DNA of 64,000 nt from Zhengitettix transpicula (GCA_037074705.1 CM073590.1:135365600-135429599), one strand, 5' to 3'; numbered from the stretch's first letter, positions 25,101 to 35,137 are shown. Made by a program: numbers and translations. Notes: generated from the sequence alone by a model not told the origin.

Positions 25101-27822
25101 AGGGGTTGTAGATGTCGCCGGGTTTAATTATGACAACCCGGGCAACGCCGGCCACCCAAATAATTATTAATACATTTTATTACTACAAATAAAAATAAGG
25201 ATTTAAAATTTTACATTAACCTAAAAATTATAGACCCAATGCCATGTAAAACATGAAATTTTCCCTCATCCCTGAAGCTTTGCTTTTCACGAGGATAGAT
25301 GGAAAACTGATCTATTCCATTTTCCTGAAGAACCCCTTATCCAATTTTCCATAGAAAATAGCTCTGTATCCAAAGAATGTCAATGCTCCAAACTCCATCC
25401 AGCGATGCTGGATGCAGGAAACAAATCATTTTGAATTTAATGAATCAGAAAACATTACCGTCTTTCAATAAAACTTAAAACATTCTGTTATTGTACAAAC
25501 AAATATTCGGGATAAAATTTCACATTTCCGTATTCGGAGAGATTCCTTGGAGAAATAGCCATCCGTCCACCATTTTAATTTGGGTATTTCTGTTCAATCA
25601 AATGTATACAGTAAACGTTTTCTTAAGTAGCGATATCATTAATAAATAATTCGTCAAAAAGGCAACTGATAATAAAACATTGTACTTATACTGTAGGAAG
25701 AAGGGGAAGAAGAAGAAGAAGGGGAAGAGGAGGAGGAAGACGAAGAAGTTATAGAGCCAGAAGTGGGTCCCGCAATCCTCACTCCACTCTCAGAGGATGC
25801 GACCATCGAAGGCGTCCCACCGTGGTCAACGCGCTCCAGTTCTGACCTGCTGCCCAGCCTAGCCTTGGGAATTATTCGTTCTAATTTGTGGCCAGGAGCT
25901 TATGCCTTTTCCCGGGGAAGGTTAGTTCATTTTCAGGAATATCCCAAATCTTGAATTGTTTTCATAATTCAGCATTTTCAATAAATGTGACGCGTACGAA
26001 CATGCGTAAGTGTGTCGAAGATTTTTACATGGGAAAGAAACAGTAACATGACGGATCAAAGTCAATGGTACGTCCACATAAAGGTATTTTATTAATAATT
26101 TTACAAGCTTTGGGAGCGGGCTCCTTACTCCGAAACAAGAAAGTAGTTCATGTTCTTCTTCTTATAAATAAAACAGAGTGTTTTTTGTATGTATGTATAT
26201 TTGTATGTTCCTTATACAAACCTACACCGGTGAAGCAAATTTCACAAAATTTCGTACACATATTCTTTGCGACCAGGAAACAAACAATGTCAGGGTGAGA
26301 TGCGTCTACAACCCCTAGGAGCAGGGTTGAAAATATTCAAACAGTCGATATTTTAGTCGCATAAATATTTTAGAGGTCAAAGAGATTGATAGTATTTCTA
26401 CCGATGTTATATGAGTATAATTTCAACCGCGTTTAACATGGTAAAGGAGCACCCTTAGGGGTGGGGGTGGACGGGCTTTACAAGAAAATAACGCAAATAC
26501 AGCCGAGATTGGAGTCAAACCCATGGTAATGGATGTCTGTGAGTTTAACTAAAATCAGTGGCATCAATAACCTTTGATTTGACTCCAATCTCGGTTGTAT
26601 TCGCGTTATTTTCCTGTAAAGCATCTCCACCCCAAACCCTAAGGGTGCCCTTTTCCCAGGGTGTAGAGGATGGAAATAACATAACCGATAACATCGGTAG
26701 AAACACTATCAATATCTGTGCCCCCAAAAAATATTTAATCAACTGAAATATCGACTGTTTTAGCATGTTTAAATATTTTCACCCGCGTCAACCCCCGCTT
26801 CTGCGGGTGGTAGACGCGTCTCACCCCGACAGTGTTTGTTTTCTGGTCGCAAAGAGCACGTGTACGAAATTTGATGCAATTTGCTTCACCGGTGTAGATT
26901 TGTATAAGGGACATACAAATATATATACTTACATACAAACAAACAAACGCTTTGCTTTATTTATTCCATTAAATTCCATGTCTAATTGAAAATCTCGAAA
27001 ATCTTACCGCCAATATGCTAGTAAATAAGCAACGGAGATTTTCGGATTTCTGATATAAATATAATGTCAATAGTGACTTTTCTGATAGTTATTACAAGAA
27101 GTGGAACAAGTCTATGAATCCTGATGTCAAAATTTGTCTCAAATCTTCTTTTTTAAAAAAGCAAATTGTATATAAAAAACATTTTGAAATGAAAATATAA
27201 CACGTCTGTTTTGAAAATTAATAATAAAATAAAATAGCCAAATACAGAATAAAATAAGTGATGATATAAATACCACACAACGTTTCTGTGAACCTTGTTC
27301 CTTTTTTCAGGTGTCTAGAAACCACAAGAGAAAAGACAATCCCACACAACAGTTGACAAATTCAAAAGCAGAAGGGTTAAAGGAGTCATAACAATTGTTA
27401 AGTTTCATAGTATCTGTTTTTGTATTGCTTCGCTTTTGAGTTTGTCAACTGTATTGTGCTGTTTTGTCGATCTTGACTTTTGTGTTTTCTTGGCACCTGA
27501 ATAAATCTTTTTTCTGTATTTGGCTTTTTTTATATTATTATTAAAAGCATCTTGTATTGAACAATGATTTATTTTCACCAGGAAGTGTGACAACGTATAC
27601 ATTGGTTGGGGCCACAAACGCGTGGCGTTGAACTACTCTCCGCCTGGTTTAAATCAGATTCAGCTAGAATACCCATTAGGACCTGAAATTATGGAAATAG
27701 ACGATCCTACACCAGAACAGGAAGAAGAATGGAGAATTGCTCATGAACAGAAGAAAAAGGCCCTAGAAGAGGAGGAAGGAGACGAGGAAGAGGAGGAGGA
27801 AGATGAAGGCGACGATGATTAG
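1245..27822 (+). CDS. RSPH4A: Radial spoke head protein 4/6 homolog (RSPH4A/RSPH6A type), ten exons
   Basis: Structural protein of the radial spoke head in motile cilia and sperm flagella, linking the central pair to dynein control. Spliced coding exons by GT-AG sites and frame: 1245-1501, 2688-2877, 6028-6224, 9185-9272, 13100-13423, 13576-13695, 16209-16371, 22931-23085, 25697-25920, 27582-27822. All phases join to give 652 aa, against about 716 in vertebrate RSPH4A. Recognisable conserved stretches are GVSLYDHL (exons 1-2), FWGKIFGL (exon 4), VCNEPG and [10 protein letters not shown] (exon 6), YPPFPG and [13 protein letters not shown] (exon 7), WVHH (exon 8), ILTPLSED and [14 protein letters not shown] (exon 9), and IGWGHKR (exon 10). 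Acidic Glu-rich runs occur in exons 5, 7, 9 and at the C-terminus, as in the family. A start at ATG 1245 fits the N-terminal extension. RSPH4A and RSPH6A are vertebrate paralogs, so either symbol is approximate. The introns carry many transposons; the coding sequence is intact. Confidence 0.93.
1502..2687 (+). other. RSPH intron 1
   Basis: Begins GTAAGT and ends in a T-rich tract with TATAG. The interior is AT-rich, with no repeat or coding segment I can recognise. Confidence 0.6.
2878..4680 (+). other. RSPH intron 2, proximal part
   Basis: Non-coding. Short open frames here have no family resemblance. A more GC-rich segment near 3000-3620 and 3840-3920 may be old transposon DNA, but no termini could be defined. 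Confidence 0.4.
4681..5484 (+). mobile_element. ~0.8 kb interspersed element, copy 1 (solo-LTR-like or MITE)
   Basis: About 804 bp that reappear in reverse orientation at 16548-17371. Both copies start TGTAA and end TTACA, a TG...CA inverted terminus typical of LTRs. The inner open frame (4963-5232) has similar sequence in both copies but no recognised domain. Copy 1 has poorly matching flanks (TTAT/ATAT). A solo LTR or a long MITE are both possible; that the two copies are homologous is certain. Confidence 0.7.
6225..9184 (+). other. RSPH intron 3 with Helitron-like repeat pieces
   Basis: 6820-7330 and 7540-7700 contain fragments of the family also found at 23.4-30.6 kb, recognised by the phrase around 'ggttatggatgtcgctgag' and the CCCC-rich segment before it. 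7690-8010 holds degenerate short tandem repeats. The rest is AT-rich without recognisable content. Confidence 0.6.
7690..8010 (+). repeat. Degenerate ~30-40 bp tandem repeat
   Basis: A unit resembling 'ccaggagtatttttgactc' followed by a T/A-rich linker recurs roughly eight times with variable spacing. A related segment on the opposite strand is seen at 49660-49800 ('caaaaatactcc'). Confidence 0.6.
9273..11909 (+). other. RSPH intron 4, proximal part
   Basis: Non-coding. 9670-11170 is less AT-rich than its surroundings and has several short open frames in both strands without family resemblance. It is probably decayed transposon sequence of unknown type. Confidence 0.35.
11910..12240 (+). pseudogene. 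LINE reverse transcriptase C-terminal fragment
   Basis: An open segment of about 100 residues ends at 12227. It shows the downstream-of-RT region of non-LTR retrotransposons: an RRK..RLCALFK start, a KTDVGKF.FLNRSI..WNNLP block and a closing FKN segment. WNxLP near the C-terminus is typical of CR1/Jockey/L2-group ORF2 proteins. It lacks any RT catalytic core, so it is a 5'-truncated insertion inside RSPH intron 4. The 3' tail may extend to about 12400. Confidence 0.75.
12241..13099 (+). other. RSPH intron 4, distal part
   Basis: A probable LINE 3' tail is followed by unrecognised AT-rich intron up to the acceptor TTTTGCAG at 13099. Confidence 0.4.
13834..14127. mobile_element. Foldback MITE in RSPH intron 6
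   Basis: A ~295 bp element with inverted arms of about 90 bp: 13834-13931 pairs with about 14038-14127. Shared blocks include 'tgttgaaaataataatg', 'tatacagac' and 'aaatttgaatttaaaaatgcc' (the last split by a small gap). The centre is ~105 bp and itself partly palindromic around 'cgtctttttct'. There is no coding capacity. Confidence 0.8.
14128..15486 (+). other. RSPH intron 6, middle part
   Basis: AT-rich, no recognised gene or repeat. The short open frame near 14816-15034 has no family resemblance. Confidence 0.35.
15487..16031 (+). mobile_element. Mariner-like element, internally deleted
   Basis: A 545 bp element flanked by TA on both sides. The termini are imperfect inverted repeats of about 27 bp: 'CGAGGGTGGTTCAGTAAGTA' against 'CAAGGGTGAGTCAATAAGTA'. 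Inside, 15649-15858 encodes the start of a mariner-type transposase helix-turn-helix region ([17 protein letters not shown], then an INxR-like stretch). The DDD/DDE catalytic domain is missing, so the copy is non-autonomous. Confidence 0.8.
16548..17371 (-). mobile_element. ~0.8 kb interspersed element, copy 2 (inverted relative to copy 1)
   Basis: Reverse-orientation homolog of 4681-5484, similar along its length with small indels. Read on the minus strand it starts TGTAACGCG and ends TTTACA, and it is flanked by ATAT on both sides, which fits a 4 bp target duplication and hence a solo LTR. It lies in RSPH intron 7. Confidence 0.72.
17372..19140 (+). other. RSPH intron 7, AT-rich part with a diverged direct repeat
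   Basis: No gene. An ~85 bp block at 17940-18025 recurs at about 18362-18447, diverged, with shared phrases such as 'tctgatctatatt' and 'tatgtgaactttataaaa'. The rest is unrecognised. Confidence 0.45.
19160..19268. repeat. (CT)n microsatellite
   Basis: About 110 bp of almost pure pyrimidine, CT repeats with C and G interruptions. The open frames across it on both strands are low-complexity artefacts. Confidence 0.95.
19331..19872 (+). mobile_element. Poly(A)-tailed retroelement (SINE-like), copy 1
   Basis: A ~540 bp GC-richer element. It opens with a hairpin (CCTGCGAGAG / TCTCGCAGG, 19331-19353) and ends in about 19 A residues at 19853-19871. It has no coding domain. A second, diverged copy in reverse orientation lies at 32015-32452 and shares the terminal hairpin and blocks such as 'ctaaggttcccaca' and 'gccgaggcacct'. 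Poly(A) tailing indicates retroposition; I see no convincing Pol III boxes, so the family is unassigned. Confidence 0.7.
20487..20662 (+). repeat. Repeat block A, copy 1
   Basis: Diverged direct repeat of 21858-22034, about 175 bp, opening near 'ctcatgatggagtaaacact'. Together with block B it suggests a partially duplicated unknown element. Confidence 0.75.
21000..21096 (+). repeat. Repeat block B, copy 1
   Basis: Direct repeat of 21758-21853, nearly identical over ~95 bp ('ctctctcgtaccgacgggcc'). In the first arrangement A precedes B; in the second B' directly precedes A'. Confidence 0.8.
21581..21632. repeat. Perfect 21 bp inverted repeat (hairpin)
   Basis: Arms 21581-21601 and 21612-21632 are exact reverse complements, with a core of GTGCACGTATCATAA. 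The loop is 10 nt. It sits between blocks A/B and B'/A' in RSPH intron 7. Confidence 0.85.
21758..22034 (+). repeat. Repeat blocks B' and A', second copies
   Basis: B' (21758-21853) and A' (21858-22034) are adjacent here and repeat 21000-21096 and 20487-20662. The permuted order implies a tandem or terminally repeated element that has been partly lost. Confidence 0.75.
22035..22930 (+). other. RSPH intron 7, distal part
   Basis: No gene or repeat recognised. The short open frame 22275-22475 has no family resemblance. The acceptor is TTTCAATAG ending at 22930. Confidence 0.4.
23370..25160 (+). repeat. Helitron-like repeat units, forward orientation (RSPH intron 8)
   Basis: At least four diverged units at about 23.42, 23.86, 24.79 and 25.09 kb carry a common core: a CCCC/GGGG-rich block, 'gattggagtcaaatccgg', 'tatggatgtcgctgag' and a following 'acgaccgatatttgcgtcg'-type block. 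The run ends at 25139-25158 in a short GC hairpin (CCCGG...CCGG around GCAACG). This is the same family as 27884-30600, in opposite orientation. Confidence 0.7.
26180..26950. repeat. Large inverted duplication of repeat-family units (RSPH intron 9)
   Basis: About 26180-26560 is followed directly by a reverse-complement copy at 26565-26945. Matching landmarks are 'gattggagtcaaacc' with 'gactccaatctcgg', and 'cctacaccggtgaagcaaat' with 'atttgcttcaccggtgtaga'. The arms are imperfect, with a dyad centre near 26560. Confidence 0.75.
27225..27530. mobile_element. Foldback element with AGCCAA(T/A)TACAG termini, copy 1
   Basis: It begins 'atagccaaatacag' and ends 'ctgtatttggct'. Internal sequences such as 'gttgacaaattcaaaagc' recur in reverse as 'gcttttgagtttgtcaac'. 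The block 'ataaataccacacaac' is shared with copies at 38.7, 55.2 and 60.1 kb. It lies in RSPH intron 9 just before the last exon and is non-coding. Confidence 0.7.
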
Positions 27823-27832
27823 TTCTCGCAAT

Positions 27833-27838
27833 AATAAA
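27833..27838 (+). promoter_or_regulatory. Poly(A) signal AATAAA of the radial spoke gene
   Basis: A canonical hexamer starts 11 nt after the TAG stop, with a T/G-rich segment about 20 nt downstream. It is close to the stop but there is no better candidate before the repeat array. Confidence 0.5.
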
Positions 27839-27883
27839 TTAAGACAATAATTTATTCGTGAATGTGTTTTATTTTTTGACTAG

Positions 27884-30600
27884 CTGGGTGCCCGGCGTTG
27901 CCCGAGATGTCATTTATCTATAACCCCCGATATGACTCCAATTTCGGTTTCTTTTGCGCTATTTTTATGTAACGGTCCTCGAACCCTATCCCTAAATGTG
28001 CTCACCTCGCATGCCGAAAGGGGTTGAATTCATTGATCAAATATATCGGTCGTTTTTACATGTTAGAAGATGACAACCCACACAAATGTGCGATAATCAA
28101 AAAGTATTTATTCCACGCAAAAATCGGCCGATTACATTGTCTGAAAATTTCGACCCCCGCCCACCACCTCCCAAACCCGTCGCGTTGTCACACTTAGACT
28201 CAGCGACATTCAAAGTCTCTGAATTGATTCGAATCTCGGTTGTTTTTGCGTTATTTTTATTTAACGTACCTCCACCTCACCCATAAGCTTGCTCCCCTCA
28301 CAGGGGTTGAAATTATACATCGGTATAAATACTATCGAAGTCATTAACCCCAGGAATGATTATTTAACGCAAATATCGACCGTTTAAAATGTTTGAAAAT
28401 TTCCATCCCCGACCACTCCCGCTTTGGGGACTGAAACGGAAAGTTGAATTTCGTAATTAAACTCAGTGACAACTATAACCCCGGATTCGACTCCAATCTC
28501 TATAGTTTCTGCTTTCTTTTTAAGTAATGCCACCACGCCCACCCTTAAGGGAGCACTCGAAAGGAGTTGAAATTATCCACAAAGAACATATAGAGAAATT
28601 TTATGAATCTCATTGATGCCAAAATATATTTATTCGAAGTAAAAATCGGCCGGTTAACATGTTTGAAAATATATTCCCACGCCCAACTCCGCCAAGCCCC
28701 TCACACCCCCGCACACCACCGCCAACACCCGTTCATTTCCCGCGTTGTCATAAATACATTCACCTATATCTGGAATCTGGGAATGATTCACGTTATTTTC
28801 TAGTAACGTCCCTCCACCCCCAGCCCAAATTGTGATCTTTCATGTGTGTCAAGGGGTTGAAATTAAGAGCAAAATCCCGTCCCTGGGAGGTTAATTGCTA
28901 GTTGAATGTTATAATTAAACTCAACGTTATCCATAACTTTGGTTTTGACTCCAGTCTCGATTGTATTCGAGTTATTTTATTGTAACATTCTTCCACCTCC
29001 ACCCCTAGAGTTCTCCTTTCCCGTGCCGTAAAAGGTTGAAATTTTACTCACATACGTTAATACAAACGCTATTAATCACTTTTACCCGGAAAAGATTTTT
29101 CCGACTCAAATATCGGTCGTATAAGCATGTTTTAAGATTCCCACCCCCAACCACCCCCGCTTGGGGGACTTAAACGGCAACTTGAATATCATAATTGAAC
29201 TCACTGACAAACGGCAACTTGAATATCATAATTGAACTCACTGACAACCATAACCCTGGATTTGAGTCCAATCTCGATTGTGTTGCGTTATTTTTATAGA
29301 AATCCACTCCACCCCCACCCTTAAGAGTGCTCCACTCCAAATACCGAAAGAGGTTATATTAAATATATGGAACATGTAGAGATATAAAATAAATCTCAGT
29401 GAACCAGAAAAATATTTATTGGACGCAAATATCGAGCGCTTTACAAGTTTGAAAATTTTAACCCCTGTCCACCCCCGCTTGGGGTAGTTAAACTGTAAAT
29501 TAAATGTCATAATTAAACACAGTGACAAATATAGCCCCGGATTCGACTCGAAACACGAATGTGTTTGCGTAATTTCATGTAATGCCACTCATCCCCAACC
29601 CATAAGGGTGCACCACTCCCATGCCTAAAAGAAGTTGAAATTGTACACAGATAACATGTAGTGAAATTTTATGATTGCTATTGATCCCGAATTATATTGA
29701 TTCGACGCAAAAATCGACCAGTTAGCATGTTTGAAAATATCTTTCCTCGCCCACCCCTTCTCAACACCGCCAATTCCCACCCATCCCCGTGCGTTTCTCA
29801 GTTTGTTATAAATAGTCTCAGCAACATCGATAACGCCGATTTAACTCGAATCTCGGTTGATTTGGAGTTAATTATATGAAATTATACCCACCCCCACACA
29901 AAGAGGTGCTTCCCTCGCATGCCGAAGGGGGTAGAAATTATTGACAAACAACATCAGTAGAAATACAATCAATATAATTAACCCTGAAAAAGATTTTTTT
30001 CAACACAAATTTCTGCCGTGTTTGCATTTTCCAAAATTTCCACCCCGCTACACCTGTAACTGAGGGGTAAATGCCAAGTTTAATGTCATAACTAAACTGA
30101 GTGACATCCATAACCTTCGATTTGACTCCAATCTCGGTTGTATTTGCGTTATTTTTCTGTAAAGCATCACCACCCTAAGGGTGCCCCTTTCCCAGGGTGT
30201 AGGGGATGAAAATTATATCCAGATAACATCAGTAGAAACACTATCAATATCCCCTAAAAGTATTTATCCGACTGAAATATCGATTGTTTTAGCATGTTTA
30301 AATATTTCCACCCCCGCTTCTGGGGGTGGTAGACGCGTTTCACTCCGACAGTGTTTGTTTCCTGGTCGCAAAGAACATGAGTCCGAAATTTGGTGAAATT
30401 CGCTAAACCGGTGTAGATTTGTATTCTCCACCCCAAACCCTAAGGGTGCCTTCTTCCCAGAGTGTAACGGATGAAAATTATATTCAGATAACATCGGTGG
30501 AAACACTATCAATATCTTTGACCCCTAAAAGTATTTATCCGACTGAAATATTGACTGTTTTAGCATGTTTAAATACTTCTACTCCCGTCCACCATACAAT
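27884..30600 (-). repeat. Tandem array of ~9 Helitron-like repeat units
   Basis: The phrase 'gactccaatctcggttgt' or a close variant appears at about 27.92, 28.21, 28.48, 28.76, 28.93, 29.25, 29.53, 29.83 and 30.11 kb, mostly at 270-320 bp spacing. Each is followed by a CCACCC-rich block and a 'gttgaaatt' block. Read on the minus strand the array ends in a GC hairpin (CGGGCAACGCCGGG), then CACCCAG and CTAG at 27881-27884. A hairpin just before CTRR is the hallmark of Helitron 3' ends. It has no coding capacity. Confidence 0.68.
29174..29247. repeat. Exact 37 bp tandem duplication inside the array
   Basis: The segment beginning 'acggcaacttgaatatcata' occurs twice in direct succession with period 37, apparently without mismatch. 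This indicates a recent slippage or duplication in an otherwise diverged array. Confidence 0.9.
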
Positions 30601-32012
30601 TGTATGTTTGATTCCCTATTGTTCTAATCCATTTATTGTATTTAAAATAATTTTATTTCCATTGTTTCTTTAAGCTTAACAAAACTCTCAACAGCCATAA
30701 ACAAAACAGAATTTTCGCCTGAAATGTGTGGACAAATTGCATCTAAGAAATTTAATTCAAATTTGAGCATTTCTCCTCTGCATGGGAAGATCATCCCACA
30801 ATCTTTACTAATGGACATATTAAGGTTCAGCCGACCAAAAGTTTCTTTTGCGTTGCTCAATGCTTTGTTATGCCCTTTAAAATGTCTGGGGTCGAGTATG
30901 GGGTGTGGATAAGAACGAAGTCGTCCGTAGATGACTTGAGGATTTTGTTTTCGATTTCCCTAATGAAGCTAGAGGTATAAATGCTGAATTCTATGGTGCA
31001 TAGTGAATGTCCTGCTGCGCTGATACTAGGCTATAGATTATGTGTTATTTTCCTTATATCCTCAATGATTTTCATCGTCGCCAATTTTAATAAGAGTAAC
31101 CAATGGACCAATTTCAAATGATTTAATTATGAAAATTTGAATTTTCACCATATTCCTTAAATACAGATAAAGAAAAAACATTAATTTTATAGAACACATT
31201 AACAATTCAACAGGGAACCATATACAAAATTATTTGACAAAACATTAATTATCTATTTGTCAAAATAACCCTTAAATAAAATTTTAATACACAAACCCCA
31301 AATTTGTCCAAAGATTTATTTATTGCTTGATAGAATCTTCAGGTCATGAGTGAATCGTTTTCCAGCAAGGTACGAAAAATCCGGTAATATGTTTGCGAAC
31401 CTGCGATCCAGATACAGCATCAATTCTACTTGACTCTACAATGGAACATAGTCAGTTAATTTCAATCAATTCAAAAACGTGCAACTTTAAAATTCAATTC
31501 TCCGGTAAAACAACAAATAATCACGTTTTAGTCGTATCAAAAACTTTGAATTCTTGACGTAAAGTTATTGATTACTTCCGTGCGTTTTTTAAAAATTAAT
31601 ATACTTGCTAATGTGAGGGACCATTTCATCGATTGCACCATTGATGTCCAAAAAAAAAAATGTTCCAGTGTGGTAAGCCAGTTTTTATTGGACGTGCATG
31701 ACGAGATTAACTCGCGTATATACCGGACTAATTAATTCTGAAGACATTTGTTGTGAAAATATTGCTTTTACACCACCATTACACTCTAAATTGAATTATT
31801 CTTTCAAAAATTGTAAGTTGGCATGAAGCAAGTCGTTTTGTCTGTGTCAAAAATGTAAGTACCTGCTCAGAGGTGCTTCTGATGACTTCGTGGGAGATGC
31901 AGTCAGGTCCAGGTCTGCAACGTTTTTAAGATCCTTAAGAATATATCCTTCTTATCATTAATTAGGTTTTCTTTATTGTTACTTACGATACATTGAATCG
32001 ACATAGTGGTAA
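30600..32012. other. Intergenic stretch after the array
   Basis: AT-rich, no gene recognised. Overlapping open frames at 30642-30912 on both strands have no family resemblance. The rest shows no defined repeat. Confidence 0.35.
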
Positions 32013-32014
32013 CT

Positions 32015-32452
32015 TCCCTTTAATATCGTAGGAAGGGATTTGAAAGGGAGGATGCGGAAATGTAGAGGAAGGTAGCCAAGGGTTACTAGGGCCACCGAGC
32101 TACAGTTTTAGCATCCTACCCAGAATTCGCATCAGGTAGGTCCGACTCTTTGTACGTGTCCCACGCTCTTCCGATGGCGGGAAAAGGGTTTACTGTGGAG
32201 ACGCAGTATTACCGTTTTCATGCATCTACCAGCATAGGAGGCAGATAATCGACTGTTCCAATGGGAACAGAGAACAACTCTCACCGTCTCTTAAGGTCTG
32301 CGACCCCGGAACATACACCTCTCAGACCTGACCTAGGTGCCTCGGCTTGTGGGAACCTTAGTCCAAAAACGGAGAGAGGGAAATGCATTCCCAAAGGTAG
32401 TCCTCTCCGTCTCTCCAGAAAGGTACACCTGCGAGAGAGTAACTCTCGCAGG
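32015..32452 (-). mobile_element. Poly(A)-type retroelement, copy 2 (no tail seen)
   Basis: Reverse-orientation, diverged copy of 19331-19872. The terminal hairpin is at 32428-32452 (CCTGCGAGAG/CTCTCGCAGG), and the two share 'gcgaccccggaacatacacc' and 'cctcggcttgtgggaacctta' type blocks. The 3' end with the poly(A) tail is missing, so it is truncated there. Confidence 0.7.
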
Positions 32453-33160
32453 CTTGAGAATTTTTCAATTGATCCCAATTCGAGCAACATCTTTCTCGGA
32501 TTCAGTCATTCGTGACCGACCGATTGTCTGGTTCACTCTGTTGCTTTCCCTTTCTGCCAAACGGCGTTGATCATCTCATCCTCAATTGCTACGACTACGA
32601 TCATAATCGGGATGGTGGCCTTCTAAGTCACAAGCTGTGGTTTCGCCTTCCGATTCATTTCCATCATTTTCTGTTACTTTTTTGCGAGTTTACAAGCCAA
32701 ATTTGCCTTGAAGAACAGCTTGATGGGTCATAAAGTTTCCCGCGCTCTCATCCCGACTCTCCCTCGTCCGGGGAGTTAAATATTTATCCGATTACAAAAA
32801 ATTAATTAATAAATAAATATAATGTTAACGAAATTTATGCAATTTTAACAATATATTACGACGTTACGTTCGTACAATAATACGAGATTAATATTGTAAT
32901 CCAAAATTTATCACAAAGATTTCGGGTATTCTAATAATTAAATTGCATACGCTTCTAAGATTTTCAATTATTAGATCTCAAAATATTTAATATTTATATG
33001 AATAAAAGTTAATAGCATGGATCTTGTGTACATTCCTGTTGTAACCTAAATTTCTCATTTAAGTTGATGTTACGAAAAAGTTATTTTGTTCTCGATCCGG
33101 TACATTTATTTTTTGATAGTCTCATATGTCGATACTTTAAAACCGATACCAGCACTGAGT
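32453..33160. other. Intergenic, upstream of YAE1
   Basis: Nothing recognisable apart from AT-rich sequence. It contains the distal promoter of YAE1. Confidence 0.35.
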
Positions 33161-33164
33161 AAAG

Positions 33165-33172
33165 TATCGATA
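33165..33172 (+). promoter_or_regulatory. TATCGATA (DRE-type) site upstream of YAE1
   Basis: A palindromic TATCGATA lies about 120 bp upstream of the YAE1 start codon, with related ATCGAT/CGATA half-sites nearby (33128-33180). TATCGATA is the DREF-bound element in insect housekeeping promoters. Function here is inferred from motif and position only. Confidence 0.5.
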
Positions 33173-33291
33173 TTTCCGATACCGAATGCCTAGAGGCGAC
33201 ACTAGCGCGAAAAACTTAAAACCTCGGATTAACCGTGTATTTTAAATATATCGCAGTGTCGTACAAGCAAGTGAAGGAATTAACCATCATT

Positions 33292-35059
33292 ATGACTGAT
33301 AACGAAAAAGAAGTAATGGACAAAACATGGCAAAAAATATCAGACACACTCTACAAGGTTAGTTTACATTTTCTAAAATTAAGTTTAAACTGTAATTTTA
33401 TCATAAAAAGGTATCATTGGAATAATAAATATCAAACTCTCTCTACAAGATTTGTTTGTTACCTTAAATTAAGTTTAAACTATAATTTTTCATCAGAAAT
33501 AGGTCATGGCAATAATAGTTATAGAACACTGGCATTTTTATTGCATTATATTGCAATATATTTGTAAGCATTTTATTAAATCATGTCCTTTAGTTTCATT
33601 TTTATTTAATGGTAATTAATCAGAGTTCTAGATTGTCACCACACTCATGAAGCTGATTAAGTTATTATATAAAGGTGAATTCAATTCAATTAGAATGTTT
33701 TTTTTATCTTTTTCTTGTTTCATACAATTGTGTATCTTGAATAGAATGGAATAGATTCCATCAGGAGAAGCAAAGCTTTATGGATGTTGAAAGTTTTTAC
33801 ATGATATTGAATTACTTTGTATCAAACTTACAATTTCCTTTATTGTTAAAGTTAATTGAACTTATATATAGTATTTCCATAGGTATCAACATAATGTAAC
33901 ACAAGATTAAAATTGGATTTATACAATAGTAGTTAATGATTTGTGAGACATCAACATTTTTGTATTAAACATGTAAATTCAAAACATAAAATTACTATTT
34001 TAATATATTTGGTTAGTAAACAAAGACTACCTAGTCATGTTGATTATTTATACTGTTGTATTGATGTATATACATGAAAAACTGCAGAATCTTTAACTTT
34101 TACTTAAATATGGTATTTTCTGCAATGTCATAAAGTACTGATAAATAACATTAAAAATGTTTCACCATTTTCTGAACTATTAATAACAGCAAAGTAAATT
34201 TAAAGCAACAGAAACACGTGTACTTAACAGATAAAAATTTTGAGTTAGTCTCAATTTGACAATGTAAACCATTCAGCAAATTAGAAATTGATATAGATAC
34301 ACTATTCTGAAATATTTATTTTCTCATTTTACAAACCTATAAGGAAACCATTTCTTGAGAACATAACCCAAAAACAAAGAAAATTATCAATATGAATAAA
34401 ATGAAGAAGTGGACTATACTCTTTTGACATGAAGATCTATGCTACCCTGATGGTTCTATAGAATAAGAATATAATTATTTCATAATATTGTGGTTTTCAA
34501 TTTGATTTTTTGCTGAATTGTTTTATTTTGACAAGTTGGAAGTAACTCAAAATCTTTCTCTGGTTAGTAAAAGTAGTTTCTATGATATTGAATTTGCTTT
34601 GCTGTTATAAATAGTTTATATAATGGTGAAAGATTATTAATGCAATTGAATACTGCACTATAAACTAATTTCAGATTTTTAATTTCCGTATATCTTTTGG
34701 TGAACCAAATATACTTAAAATTACATTTATCAATCTTTTAAGGACTCTCTATTTGTAGAATAATAATTAAAGATTATCTTACTTTCAGGCAGGATATCGT
34801 GACGGAGCTGAAAAGGGAAGGGAAATATCATTGCAAAATGGTTTTGATAATGGCTATAAAGAAGGTTTCACAGCTGGTTTTCAAATTGCCTGTGTAAAAG
34901 GAATGGCAAGGTAAAAGGTTTTTAATATTGTGGCCAACCACTGCATAAAGTGACATAGGGTTCAGGATGCAAAATGTTAAAAAAATTCTAATGAATGAAG
35001 TAATTTAACATTCATTGGGTATGACATATTAACATAACTCTGTAATGCCTCGAAACTGA

Positions 35060-35137
<78 letters not shown>

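Noticed and set aside
30642..30912. Overlapping open frames on both strands after the repeat array
   Set aside because: No recognisable domain on either strand; probably transposon debris.
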